Assembly: GCA_947062675.1 (NCBI GenBank)
Contig: CAMSQM010000021.1
Location: 1-49,812 of the forward strand
Direction: 5' to 3'
Source of the DNA: an uncultured Roseburia sp.
GTDB lineage: Bacteria > Bacillota > Clostridia > Lachnospirales > Lachnospiraceae
DNA length: 49,812 bases
Shown: positions 8,057 to 16,191 of the stretch, one piece after another
Position numbering within the stretch: the stretch's first letter is position 1
How the letters are laid out: each line of letters begins with the position of its first letter
Translations under genes and position numbers: made by a program
Notes under the pieces: model-generated
Told to the model about the DNA's origin: nothing
Seen by the model: the letters and a program-made list of their open reading frames with translations, nothing else
The model's database searches: none

Positions 8057-9130
8057 TTAATCGCCGAAGCTGATTCCGGTGCGTTTTGCCTCTTTGATCA
8101 TCTGGCTGTTCGGCTCGACCATTTTTAATTTCCCTGCCACATCCGCGAGCGGCACGCGTTTCGTCTTACCGTTCACCATCCCGATCATATAGCCGTAGTC
8201 CTCATCCATAATCGCTTTCGCGGCAGCCGCCCCGAGTCTGGTGCAGAGCACGCGGTCATACGGACAGGGACTGCCTCCGCGCTGTGTGTGTCCGGGAACC
8301 GTCACACGCACTTCCACCCCTGCTTCCTGCATAATGCGGTCCGCAATCTCGTAAGACACCGACGGATATTCACGCTTTGCAAGCTTTTCCTTATACTCTT
8401 TTTTGGAGAGCGCCGCATCTTCTTTGGAGATGGCCCCCTCAGCCACTGCCAGAATCGTAAATCCTTTTCCCGCCTTTGTTCTCTTATTGATCGCCCTGAT
8501 AACCCTGTCAATATCGTACGGTATCTCCGGCAGAAGAATGATATCGGCGCCGCCCGCGATTCCCGCATAAAGCGTCAGCCAGCCGACTTTATGTCCCATA
8601 ACCTCGACGATAAAAACACGGTTGTGGGAAGCCGCCGTCGTGTGGATGCAGTCTATCGCATCCGTCGCAATGTTAATGGCACTCTGAAAACCGAAAGTCA
8701 CGTCCGTCCCGTATATGTCATTGTCAATGGTCTTGGGAAGGTGAATAATGTTCAGCCCCTCCTCGCGCAGCAGATTGGCCGTTTTCTGTGTGCCGTTTCC
8801 TCCCAGGATCACCAGGCAGTCAAGATTCAGCTTGTAAAACGTCTGCTTCATGGCCTCGACCTTATCCAGACCGTTTTCATCCGGCACCCGCATCTGTTTA
8901 AACGGCTGTCTGGACGAGCCAAGGATCGTTCCTCCTTTTGTGAGAATTCCGGAAAAATCCGCGGAGGTCAGAAGACGGTAGTTTCCGTAAATCAGCCCTT
9001 TGTAGCCGTTCAGGAAACCATATACTTCCAGTCCCTCCACATTTTCGCTGAGTCCTTTCACCACGCCGCGCATGGCCGCATTCAGCGCCTGACAGTCCCC
9101 GCCGCTTGTCAGCAATCCGATTCTTTTCAT
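8057..9130 (-). CDS. pfkA: 6-phosphofructokinase
   Basis: A 357-residue phosphofructokinase that phosphorylates fructose 6-phosphate in glycolysis. The fold motifs are clear: LTSGGDCQALNA at 7-17, GGNGTQKTA at 110-118 and PKTIDND at 132-138 with the catalytic TIDND loop. The donor choice is ambiguous. A glycine at 113 (position 104 in E. coli PfkA) fits ATP use, but lysine 133 (position 124) is usual in PPi-type and group III enzymes, and Asn112 replaces the common Asp. The length exceeds the 320 residues of typical ATP-PFK. AGGAGG precedes the ATG. It leads the dnaX-ybaB operon. Confidence 0.9.
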   Translation of the reverse strand: MKRIGLLTSGGDCQALNAAMRGVVKGLSENVEGLEVYGFLNGYKGLIYGNYRLLTSADFSGILTKGGTILGSSRQPFKQMRVPDENGLDKVEAMKQTFYKLNLDCLVILGGNGTQKTANLLREEGLNIIHLPKTIDNDIYGTDVTFGFQSAINIATDAIDCIHTTAASHNRVFIVEVMGHKVGWLTLYAGIAGGADIILLPEIPYDIDRVIRAINKRTKAGKGFTILAVAEGAISKEDAALSKKEYKEKLAKREYPSVSYEIADRIMQEAGVEVRVTVPGHTQRGGSPCPYDRVLCTRLGAAAAKAIMDEDYGYMIGMVNGKTKRVPLADVAGKLKMVEPNSQMIKEAKRTGISFGD

Positions 9131-9251
9131 CTGCTATTCCTCCTGTGATCGTGATGTTATTCGTTACGGTCCACACCAGAAGGGCTGAAAATCATCAGAA
9201 TCTGACCAGGGTGTGAGCTGTAACCATTGTCCATATCAGATTTTACGCTTT

Positions 9252-9632
9252 TCAGGTGGATTTTGCAACAGATTTCGGCAGAAGCTCCTTTTCCCATTCC
9301 GCCTCCTTAAACCCGGTGAGCACGGTCTCATCCGTGACAACTATGGGGCGCTTTACCAGCATTCCGTCCGTGGCGAGAAGATCATATTTTTCCTCTGTCG
9401 TCATTTCCGGCAGCCTGTCTTTGAGCTTCAGCTCTTTATAGCGCATTCCGCTGGTATTGAAAAATTTTTTAATGTCAAGTCCGCTTTTTTCATGCCACTC
9501 TTTTAATTCCTGCGCGGTGGGCCGCTCATCCCTGATATGGCGGTCCTGATACGCGATATCATGTTCCGCAAGCCATTTTGCAGCTTTCCGGCAGGTGCTG
9601 CAGCCGGGATACTGTACAAATAAAACATTCAT
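9252..9632 (-). CDS. ArsC/Spx family thioredoxin-fold protein
   Basis: A 126-residue protein of the arsenate reductase-like ArsC/Spx/MgsR family. The N-terminus has FVQYPGCSTCRKA with the redox pair C11-x-x-C14. Further on are RHIRDERPTAQELKEW and a KRPIVV motif before the last helix. Members are either Spx-type regulators of RNA polymerase under thiol stress or reductases, and the sequence alone does not decide. It has its own promoter at 9664-9693 (TTGTAT, 18 bp, TATAAT) and AAGGAG before the ATG. Identity to family is secure; role is open. Confidence 0.85.
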   Translation of the reverse strand: MNVLFVQYPGCSTCRKAAKWLAEHDIAYQDRHIRDERPTAQELKEWHEKSGLDIKKFFNTSGMRYKELKLKDRLPEMTTEEKYDLLATDGMLVKRPIVVTDETVLTGFKEAEWEKELLPKSVAKST

Positions 9633-9663
9633 TCTTTTCTGTTCTCCTTTTCTTTTTATCCGG

Positions 9664-9693
9664 ATTATAATACAAATGAGGAGAACAATACAA
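9664..9693 (-). promoter_or_regulatory. Promoter of the ArsC/Spx-like gene
   Basis: TTGTAT, an 18-bp spacer and a consensus TATAAT on the minus strand, just after the DUF2828 stop codon. A weak inverted repeat (ACAATA...TATTGT) overlaps the -35 and the end of the upstream gene. Confidence 0.6.
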
Positions 9694-9695
9694 CC

Positions 9696-11258
9696 CTATT
9701 GTACGCCGGACGCCGCTTCTGCCCTGAGAACTTCTGACACAGCCTCTTCCACCGCATCATACCGCCTTCCCCCGATCTGCTCCAGCAGACTTTTTAAGGG
9801 ATCTGTGCCGTTTCCCAGAACCATCTTCACAACTGCAGGCGAAAATCCGCTCACCAGTGCGACGCCTGACTCATTCTTTTTTACAGGTACTGTTACGGTC
9901 CGGCTGCAGATATTCCAGAACACGAGGCGCGGAAGACTGTATCCACATGCGGCATAGCGCTTTGCGATTGTCTGAAAAAGCGTCTCTCCCCCGCTGTATT
10001 CCGCACAGGAATCAAATTCCATGTCGGACAGTATCAGAACGGTCCGCGGAAGCTCTTCCTGACGCATCCTGCCCGCCACCGCGGTTTTAAGAATCAGGTC
10101 AAATACCGCCTCAATGTTCGTGTTTGCGACCTCATTATAGCGGCCTGCAATTTCTATTTTTTCCCGCAGGGACGACGCCTGCCCAAGGTATACAAACTGC
10201 GGGCGGGAACTGAATGTAATATAGCGGTCTCTGAAAGCTCCCTCGCAGCGCTCGGAAAAATAGATTGCCATCGCGTCCGCCACATCCAGACAGCTCACTC
10301 CCGTATCGCCGACACGTGCGTTCATGCTGCCGGAACCGTCAGCAACACAGATCGTCGTCCCGTTCCCGCACACATAATCCGGCAGGGCTTTCCACATTTC
10401 CTCAAGCGCCGGATCCACGTCCGTTTTCAGAAAACGCATCCATTTACTCTGATCGCAGTAGCGGTGAACAATGTCATGCGGATAGAGAACACCCGCGTGA
10501 ATCGTCTCCTCCCCTCTCTTAAGCTTTTCCAGATACGCTTTTCTTCGCGCACCGTCATGCCGCAGAAAAGCTTTTCTGTAGATCAGACCGGCACGCGAGG
10601 GCACTGCGGCATAATCGATTTTGTCCCACGCCCCGCTGCTCATGGACACCTCCACAATGTTCAGACAGGAGCGCAGGCCGGAAAGTGTCCTGCGGTATTC
10701 CCGCGCAGTCATTCCCAGTCTGTCGGCCAGAATACGCGCCCGGCGCTTTGTCTCCGGCGAAGAGGCATTTTCAGACGGCAGCCATTTTGCCAGGAGCGAA
10801 ACCGGCCTGTGTTCCTGCATATTGCAAAGGTCTTCCGCAAGCTGGCGCCGTATCAGCGCCGCCGCCTCATCCGCAAGCGCTGTGGAGAGAAGTCCTGTGA
10901 GATGATCCCACCGGCTGTATACCGGAATCAGGGGAAGAAGCGCTGCCGCCACGTCCCTGTGGAATTTTGCCAGATAGTTCAGGCAGATCAGAAACAGCCG
11001 CCGCTCGCCAGGGCCTTCCCGCACATCGGCTGCATAAAACAGCCATTTTACAGCCAGCAGCTTTTCCTCATAATAGGCTTTTATAAATTTATCCAGAATC
11101 TGCTCCTCGTTCATGCTGCGCATCGAGGATATTGCAAAATGAATATCGGCCAGTGCCTTTCCGGTGGTGCGGTAACCTGCCGCCCCGTTTTCTGTCCTGC
11201 AGATATCCGCTGTCTCCCCCAGCACGGTTTCCGCCGTCCGTAAAAATCTTTCCATCAT
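9696..11258 (-). CDS. DUF2828 / Ro60-like HEAT plus vWA protein
   Basis: A 520-residue protein of the DUF2828 type. The first ~290 residues are helical (SMNEEQILDKFIKAYYE, KWLFYAADVREGPGERRLF) and recall the HEAT-like TROVE ring of Ro60. The rest is a von Willebrand A domain with an intact MIDAS: D307-x-S309-x-S311 (VADGSGSMN), a Thr near 372 (ANTNIE) and D412 (ILSDMEFD). Ro60 has the same layout and similar length (538 residues) and binds misfolded and Y RNAs. The ATG at 11258 has GGAGG 9-10 nt upstream; an in-frame ATG inside the upstream RNA has no good ribosome site. The gene begins 35 nt after a tRNA-Ile-like RNA and follows two WYL genes, likely one transcript. The Ro60 analogy is structural inference. 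Confidence 0.75.
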   Translation of the reverse strand: MMERFLRTAETVLGETADICRTENGAAGYRTTGKALADIHFAISSMRSMNEEQILDKFIKAYYEEKLLAVKWLFYAADVREGPGERRLFLICLNYLAKFHRDVAAALLPLIPVYSRWDHLTGLLSTALADEAAALIRRQLAEDLCNMQEHRPVSLLAKWLPSENASSPETKRRARILADRLGMTAREYRRTLSGLRSCLNIVEVSMSSGAWDKIDYAAVPSRAGLIYRKAFLRHDGARRKAYLEKLKRGEETIHAGVLYPHDIVHRYCDQSKWMRFLKTDVDPALEEMWKALPDYVCGNGTTICVADGSGSMNARVGDTGVSCLDVADAMAIYFSERCEGAFRDRYITFSSRPQFVYLGQASSLREKIEIAGRYNEVANTNIEAVFDLILKTAVAGRMRQEELPRTVLILSDMEFDSCAEYSGGETLFQTIAKRYAACGYSLPRLVFWNICSRTVTVPVKKNESGVALVSGFSPAVVKMVLGNGTDPLKSLLEQIGGRRYDAVEEAVSEVLRAEAASGVQ

Positions 11259-11293
11259 TGTTTCCGCACCTCCGTTCTGCACACATTCCGCAA

Positions 11294-11409
11294 TGGGGAT
11301 GGCAGGATTCGAACCTGCGACACCGCACTTATCAGGTGAATGGATATTGCTGTCAGTATCTTTGACAAGATACATTTTTTCGTGCTCTACCCGTCTGAGC
11401 TACATCCCC
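11294..11409 (-). tRNA. tRNA-Ile(GAT)-like RNA with 42-nt insertion in the anticodon stem
   Basis: A 116-nt tRNA-shaped gene. The acceptor stem GGGGATG/CATCCCC, D arm GCTC...GAGC with GGG in the loop, T arm GCAGG-TTCGAAT-CCTGC and discriminator A are all intact. Anticodon loop CTGATAA reads GAT (Ile). Bases 11339-11380 interrupt the 5' strand of the anticodon stem between positions 28 and 29. Removing them restores a perfect CGCAC/GTGCG stem and a normal 74-nt tRNA. The insertion contains a hairpin, GTATCTT-GTCA-AAGATAC. No CCA is encoded. The gene is flanked by the 7-bp direct repeat ATTGCGG, overlapping its ends. It lies 69 nt after a WYL gene and 35 nt before the DUF2828 start, with no terminator seen. 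A standard tRNA, a pseudogene and a dedicated non-coding RNA are all possible; the last is favoured. Confidence 0.7.
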
Positions 11410-11478
11410 GCAATTGATTTTCTGTATCTTTATCATAATCCCGCAGTCTCTCTCTGGCAGTAAAAAAACAATGCGATC

Positions 11479-12462
11479 TTACTTTTCTGACGAAGGTTTC
11501 CGATAATTGTGCAGCGCCAGCCTGATTCTGCGGCAGACCTCCTGACGCAGCTCAAGCGGCTCCAGAACAATCGCACTGTCCCCGAGCGAGAGAATATCAC
11601 GTATGATCTCCTGCTCCTCCATCGCGGAATAGCGGACTTTCAGAATATATTTCTGCTCCGCCTTATCGCAGAGCGCCTCTCTGCTGTAATAGGAAAAAAT
11701 ACGGAAGCACCTCTCAATCACATGCTTTACTGGTTCCACATCAAGAACGGCAAGCCGCATATTCCGGCGCATATAATCCGCATAATCATCCGCAATTCCT
11801 TTTCCGGACACGCTGGTTTCCGTAATGTTACGGATATTATCCAGCCGTATTTTCAGATACCGTTCCTGATCCGGATCCCGGACACAGATACGGTACTGAT
11901 CCTCCAGGTATATATATTCTATTTTTACCGGAAATACCAGCCAGCCGGACAGCATCCTCCCGTCTTCCTCCACGCAGTCACAGACGACAGCCATCTCCGT
12001 CCTGATTGCCCGGAAAATGAGCGATAACTGTTTTTTGAAGTCTGCACATCGCGGTGGAGCGCCGCACTCATACCGGTTGCGGATATCAAAATCCGCAAGG
12101 CTCCATTCTTCTTCCACGCGATCCGTGGTAAGGCGCAGCTTTTCCATGGTTTTTTCTGTCAGAAAATAGCGTTCATACCCTGTATCACACAGCGTTTTTG
12201 CCGCCTGCTGCTCAATCCGGGTCATCCGCACCGGAAAGCCGTATGGAAGCACCGGCACAAAGTGTCCGCTCTCCTCCCGGAATACGGCTGACTCCCCGTC
12301 TTTCGTGGAAAACAGGGCATCCAGCACCTCAAAATCCACTTCGCCCGTTCCCTCCCGGGAGAAAATGCGTTCCACTTCTTCCCTTGTATACACAGCCGGA
12401 TCTTTCAGCATTCCGGAAAGCATTTCATAATATTTATTTTCCATCTCATGAAAGAGCTTCAT
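11479..12462 (-). CDS. WYL domain protein (second of pair)
   Basis: A 327-residue protein with a diverged WYL domain near residues 155-210 (GWLVFPVKIEYIYLEDQY, then RYLKIRLDNIRNI). WYL domains are SH3-like ligand-sensing modules common in regulators of defence and DNA or RNA damage systems and thought to bind nucleic-acid ligands. No clear helix-turn-helix is visible, so it may act with its neighbour. The ATG at 12462 overlaps the end of the first WYL gene by 17 nt, implying translational coupling; an in-frame ATG at 12495 would lengthen the overlap. Downstream, 69 nt away, is the tRNA-like RNA. Function is inferred from domain and context only. Confidence 0.7.
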   Translation of the reverse strand: MKLFHEMENKYYEMLSGMLKDPAVYTREEVERIFSREGTGEVDFEVLDALFSTKDGESAVFREESGHFVPVLPYGFPVRMTRIEQQAAKTLCDTGYERYFLTEKTMEKLRLTTDRVEEEWSLADFDIRNRYECGAPPRCADFKKQLSLIFRAIRTEMAVVCDCVEEDGRMLSGWLVFPVKIEYIYLEDQYRICVRDPDQERYLKIRLDNIRNITETSVSGKGIADDYADYMRRNMRLAVLDVEPVKHVIERCFRIFSYYSREALCDKAEQKYILKVRYSAMEEQEIIRDILSLGDSAIVLEPLELRQEVCRRIRLALHNYRKPSSEK

Positions 12463-13723
12463 ATTTATCCAGCGCCTTTCTCCAGTTTCCCGCAATCCGC
12501 CGCTCTATCCGGTACTCCCCGCTGCCGGCCACCTGCGCCTGTTCCCCGAAACTCCGTATCCATGGGACCATCTCAACCGGGTCGCGCACCAGAATCGTGT
12601 AGCGGTAAACACCTTCCTCCAGTATTTCAATCTTCCCCCCGTGCCCTTCCCTGCGCAGACGGTTCAGCAGCACCCGTTCCTTTCCAGCGCCGGACCGGAA
12701 AAGAATCTCCACCTGCGTCAGGCCGTTATTTACACCCGAAATACTCCAGCATTCACGGCCCGCCTCACAGCGCAAAACGGCGTCCTCATACTGCTCCGGA
12801 CCGGCAGACTCCCCGTCCCGGACTTCTGCCAGCCGGTCAAGCCGGAGCTCCCTGACCCGCCGGACTGACTCATCATAGCAGTGAAGGTACTGTCTGCCGT
12901 AAATACTGTCGTGAACCACTCTGACGGGCAGTACTGTAAATTCATTTCCTCCCGGATACATCCTGACGGTCAGATACCGCCTTTTGCGCACCGCCCTGAG
13001 GATATCCAGCAGGATCCCGTTATCCAGCAGCTGGAACAAATGATTCTGCCGGAAGAAAAACGGCCGCTTTTCTTCTGTATTTCTGTGTCTCTCGCAGCTG
13101 AGGTAAAGCTTTATTTTTCTCCGCAGAAAATAAAACGGCATCTCAATGGGCAGAACATTCTCAAGAAACTCCAGATAATCGCAGATATCCTGCAGTTCAC
13201 CGTCGCTGAATCCTTCCCAGAGATCCCGGTTCACCGAATAAAAGACATTCCGGCCCTCTTTTTCGGCCAGTATGAGTCCGGCCTCCTGAAGCTCTTCCAG
13301 CTTTACCCGCAGATTATCCTTTGTGAAGCAGACCTCCCCGCTCGCATCCGGGAGGCGCGCAAGAAGCTGCGGCAGCGTCATGACTCCATATCTGTACAGT
13401 ATCTGCTGTACGTAAAAGTACGACAGAATATCAAGCAGGGTGAATGATTTATTGCGGTATGTCTCCGCCAGATGATTTTTGGGACCGTTCAGCCAGTCGG
13501 GGCAGCAGTACTGAAGTACTTTTCTGCCGACACGGCGCTTCCGGATAAACCCCTGAGGAAGGTAGGCATTAATCCTGCGCTGCTCGTTGTCATATTTTCT
13601 TCCGCTGATTCCCATTTCCACAAAATCATCGCGCGAAAAACACCCGAAAATATAGATATCCCGCAGAATATGGCGGATATTGCCGTAATCGCGGATCAGA
13701 AGATTTGATTTATTCAGTGCCAT
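12446..13723 (-). CDS. WYL domain transcriptional regulator (first of pair)
   Basis: A 425-residue protein with helical, winged-helix-like segments near residues 100-155 (YGVMTLPQLLARL...NLRVKLEELQEAGLILAEKEGRNVFYSV) and a good WYL domain near 247-291 (YGRQYLHCYDE...RELRLDRLAEV). Such proteins usually repress or activate their own locus in response to a ligand. The ATG at 13723 is chosen because AAGGGGG lies 8 nt before it; the longer reading frame has no comparable site. It is the first gene of the WYL-WYL-tRNA-like-DUF2828 block. A perfect 7-bp hairpin (TGCGGTA/TACCGCA) lies about 145 bp upstream and could be an operator. Confidence 0.75.
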   Translation of the reverse strand: MALNKSNLLIRDYGNIRHILRDIYIFGCFSRDDFVEMGISGRKYDNEQRRINAYLPQGFIRKRRVGRKVLQYCCPDWLNGPKNHLAETYRNKSFTLLDILSYFYVQQILYRYGVMTLPQLLARLPDASGEVCFTKDNLRVKLEELQEAGLILAEKEGRNVFYSVNRDLWEGFSDGELQDICDYLEFLENVLPIEMPFYFLRRKIKLYLSCERHRNTEEKRPFFFRQNHLFQLLDNGILLDILRAVRKRRYLTVRMYPGGNEFTVLPVRVVHDSIYGRQYLHCYDESVRRVRELRLDRLAEVRDGESAGPEQYEDAVLRCEAGRECWSISGVNNGLTQVEILFRSGAGKERVLLNRLRREGHGGKIEILEEGVYRYTILVRDPVEMVPWIRSFGEQAQVAGSGEYRIERRIAGNWRKALDKYEALS

Positions 13724-13866
13724 CACGATTTCCCCCTTACCGGACACAGAATCTGTAAAAAGCCACCCCGCGCAGGCACGCAGTGTGCGCTCCCCGAAAT
13801 CCATGGAAAAAATACCGCAGCCCGCACCGCCGGTTTTCATGATAGCCTGTTCCCGACTCTGTGAGC

Positions 13867-13884
13867 TGCGGTATCTGTACCGCA
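13867..13884. promoter_or_regulatory. Inverted repeat upstream of WYL operon
   Basis: TGCGGTA-TCTG-TACCGCA, a perfect 7-bp palindrome with a 4-bp spacer, in the 211-bp gap before the first WYL gene. No U-tract follows on either strand, so it is more likely a protein site than a terminator. No convincing promoter was found close by. Confidence 0.35.
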
Positions 13885-13934
13885 TCTTATTTGTTTATGA
13901 GACCCGTATCGCGCCCGGGAATGTTTGTCTGTGA

Positions 13935-15911
13935 TCAGGGCTCCCCGTCCTGTATCGCTCCGGTATCCACGAGTTCCCCGAGTCTGTGTTTCACGCTGTC
14001 CGCCGTCCCCAGAATCAGGTCCGCCGAGGCCGCGATCTCTTCCGTCGCCGCTGCAAGTCCTTCGATTCTTCCGTTGATCTCAGAGACAGTTGCCATGAGC
14101 TGTTCCGTGTCCTTTAAGATCTTTCCGATGGATTCTATGATCTTTTCCTGGCTGTGATTGCTTCTGGTCGCCGTATCCCTTGAACCCGTTGCAAGATGAT
14201 TGATCTCATCTGCAACCACGGCAAACCCGCGGCCGGCCTCCCCCGCCCTTGCAGCCTCAATGCTTGCATTCAGGGCGAGCAGATTGGTCTGGGAAGCGAT
14301 CGAGACGACCTCCGCATTATTCTGCCCGAGTTCCGCGAGAAGCGCATTGATTTCCTCCATTGCACGGCTTAAAACATCACAGAACCCGGAAACCTGATGC
14401 ATATCAGCGGAAATACCCGAGCTCTCCTGTGCATTGCTGGCATTTCCGACCGCCATGTTATCCACCGCCTCATACAGACCGGCAAATTCCTGATTGATCT
14501 CATTGACCGTCATGATAATCATTTCCTGGCGCTGCTTTGCCTCATCTTTTTCCCCACGGATCTCTTCCGCCAGGGCCGCCTGCTGTTCGCGCTGGATTTC
14601 AACCTGATGCTTCATATAATAAATACAGTTTTCTTTCTGGTTAAAACCGTTAAAGATGGCAGCCGCCATGTCCGCACAGCTCGCATAACCGCAGCAGGAA
14701 CAGTTGATATGCTGTTCTTCTCTGGTGTTTTTATCCATACTCCGGTAGATTTCCTGAATCTGGGCGTCCGTCGGAACCCGGTAACTGCAGGAAGCGGACA
14801 GATCCGTGTAAGTGCGCAGATAATCTTCCAGTCTCAGCTTTGAAAACTGTCTGTTGAGCCGCTTAAGCCGCTGTTTCGGCGACATATTTTCTGACCAGGC
14901 GCTCAGCCTTCTGTTCTTTTTCGACTGCTCACGGATCTGCAGAAGCTGGCTGAGCGCACTGTCTGTTTTCGCAAGTTCCGGCTCTGTCGCCGTACCGCAG
15001 AGACACCCGTCAGAACAGTTGAGCGCGTCAAAAAACAGGTATGGAAGCTTTCCCTTCGCAATCCGCTCTTTATTTTGTTCCAGATATTCATACAGGTGTT
15101 TTTCCCCCTCGATCTGGCGGATAAACACATTCTCTCCCAGAAACCAGTATACATTTTCCTTCAGCCCGCCGGGCGTCGGATAAATCGAACCCAGACCATA
15201 CTCCGTCTCATCCGTACAGGGCTCTCCCTTAATATGATGCTGCCTGACATAACGCATCAGATGCTCAAAGGTGACATTATACTGGATCATCCCCTTATTC
15301 TGCGGCTCTTCCATCTCGAGCTTCTTGGCGATACAGGGACTGATAAATGCAAATTTATCCTGTATCCCCATCTCTTTCCGCGCATAAATCGCCGCGCACA
15401 TCATCGGACTCTGCACAGGAAAAAGCTTCGGAATCAGCTCCGGCGCATAGCGCTCTATGTATCCGACCACAGCCGGACAGGGCTGCGAAATGCCTCCTGT
15501 AAAATGATTGTCATGAATATAATTCAGATAACCCCACGTCGTGATATCTGCCCCGAAAGATACACTCAGAATGCGACTGACACCCGCTTTTTTCAGCCCG
15601 CCCAGCACCGCTTCGTATTCCTGCGGGTAATTCGCCTTAAATGCCGGAGCCACCAGCAGCGATATCCGTTCTCCACGCCCTAACGCCTCAAAAAAAGCCT
15701 CTGTGTCATCCTGATACTCTCTCGCTTTATGTTCACATACGTCAAAACAGGCTCCGCACCCGATACAGCGCTCCCCATCGACGTCGATCCGGTTCCTGCC
15801 ATCCGTCTCATGTGAGACGCAGGCTCCCATACAGCTGCACGCGCCGATGCATTTGTTGCACCCGATGCACCGGTCATTCGTAAAAACAAGTGACTGTCCC
15901 TTCATACTCAT
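13935..15911 (-). CDS. Sensory [FeFe]-hydrogenase-like methyl-accepting chemotaxis protein
   Basis: A 658-residue cytosolic sensor. Two [4Fe-4S] ferredoxin motifs lie at the N-terminus (C15, C18, C21, C25 and [11 protein letters not shown]). Next is a [FeFe]-hydrogenase large-subunit domain to about residue 330, then a CSCCGYASC cluster motif near 400, and from about 430 a coiled chemoreceptor signalling domain with the conserved tip [19 protein letters not shown] and [11 protein letters not shown]. No membrane segments are present. The H-cluster motifs are incomplete: SQPCPAV in place of TSCCPxW, ISPCIAKK for MPCxxKxxE, and NCSDGCLCG for the third. It may sense redox or H2 rather than catalyse. 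GGAGGT precedes the ATG. It probably signals to CheA or a related kinase encoded elsewhere. Confidence 0.85.
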   Translation of the reverse strand: MSMKGQSLVFTNDRCIGCNKCIGACSCMGACVSHETDGRNRIDVDGERCIGCGACFDVCEHKAREYQDDTEAFFEALGRGERISLLVAPAFKANYPQEYEAVLGGLKKAGVSRILSVSFGADITTWGYLNYIHDNHFTGGISQPCPAVVGYIERYAPELIPKLFPVQSPMMCAAIYARKEMGIQDKFAFISPCIAKKLEMEEPQNKGMIQYNVTFEHLMRYVRQHHIKGEPCTDETEYGLGSIYPTPGGLKENVYWFLGENVFIRQIEGEKHLYEYLEQNKERIAKGKLPYLFFDALNCSDGCLCGTATEPELAKTDSALSQLLQIREQSKKNRRLSAWSENMSPKQRLKRLNRQFSKLRLEDYLRTYTDLSASCSYRVPTDAQIQEIYRSMDKNTREEQHINCSCCGYASCADMAAAIFNGFNQKENCIYYMKHQVEIQREQQAALAEEIRGEKDEAKQRQEMIIMTVNEINQEFAGLYEAVDNMAVGNASNAQESSGISADMHQVSGFCDVLSRAMEEINALLAELGQNNAEVVSIASQTNLLALNASIEAARAGEAGRGFAVVADEINHLATGSRDTATRSNHSQEKIIESIGKILKDTEQLMATVSEINGRIEGLAAATEEIAASADLILGTADSVKHRLGELVDTGAIQDGEP

Positions 15912-16191
15912 TGCGGTACCTCCAGAGTCGTAACGATTCAGACCGGACCGTTACCCGGAATCTTTTGTTTTCACTGTAACACATATTTCAGAAATCTGTG
16001 GAAAAATACCGTCCCGGCGTTCTTCCCGTACTTTCTTACCAGTTAAGAATACCATAAAATACAGCTTTTTTCCATCTGAAAATTTCAATAAAAATTCCGG
16101 GTTTTTTCCTGCATTCTTCCGACTGCACAGCCGCTCTCCCTGCTTTGGTCCGCATGAGTGTTTTCAGATCAGAAGGCTTTTCGCAGGCATC

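Noticed and set aside
11261..11375. Longer DUF2828 protein starting inside the tRNA-like RNA
   Set aside because: The upstream ATG has no ribosome site, while the ATG at 11258 has GGAGG at a good distance.
11339..11380. Group I or other self-splicing intron in the tRNA
   Set aside because: 42 nt is far too short for a group I intron, and the break is in the anticodon stem, not the loop. No intron core motifs are seen.
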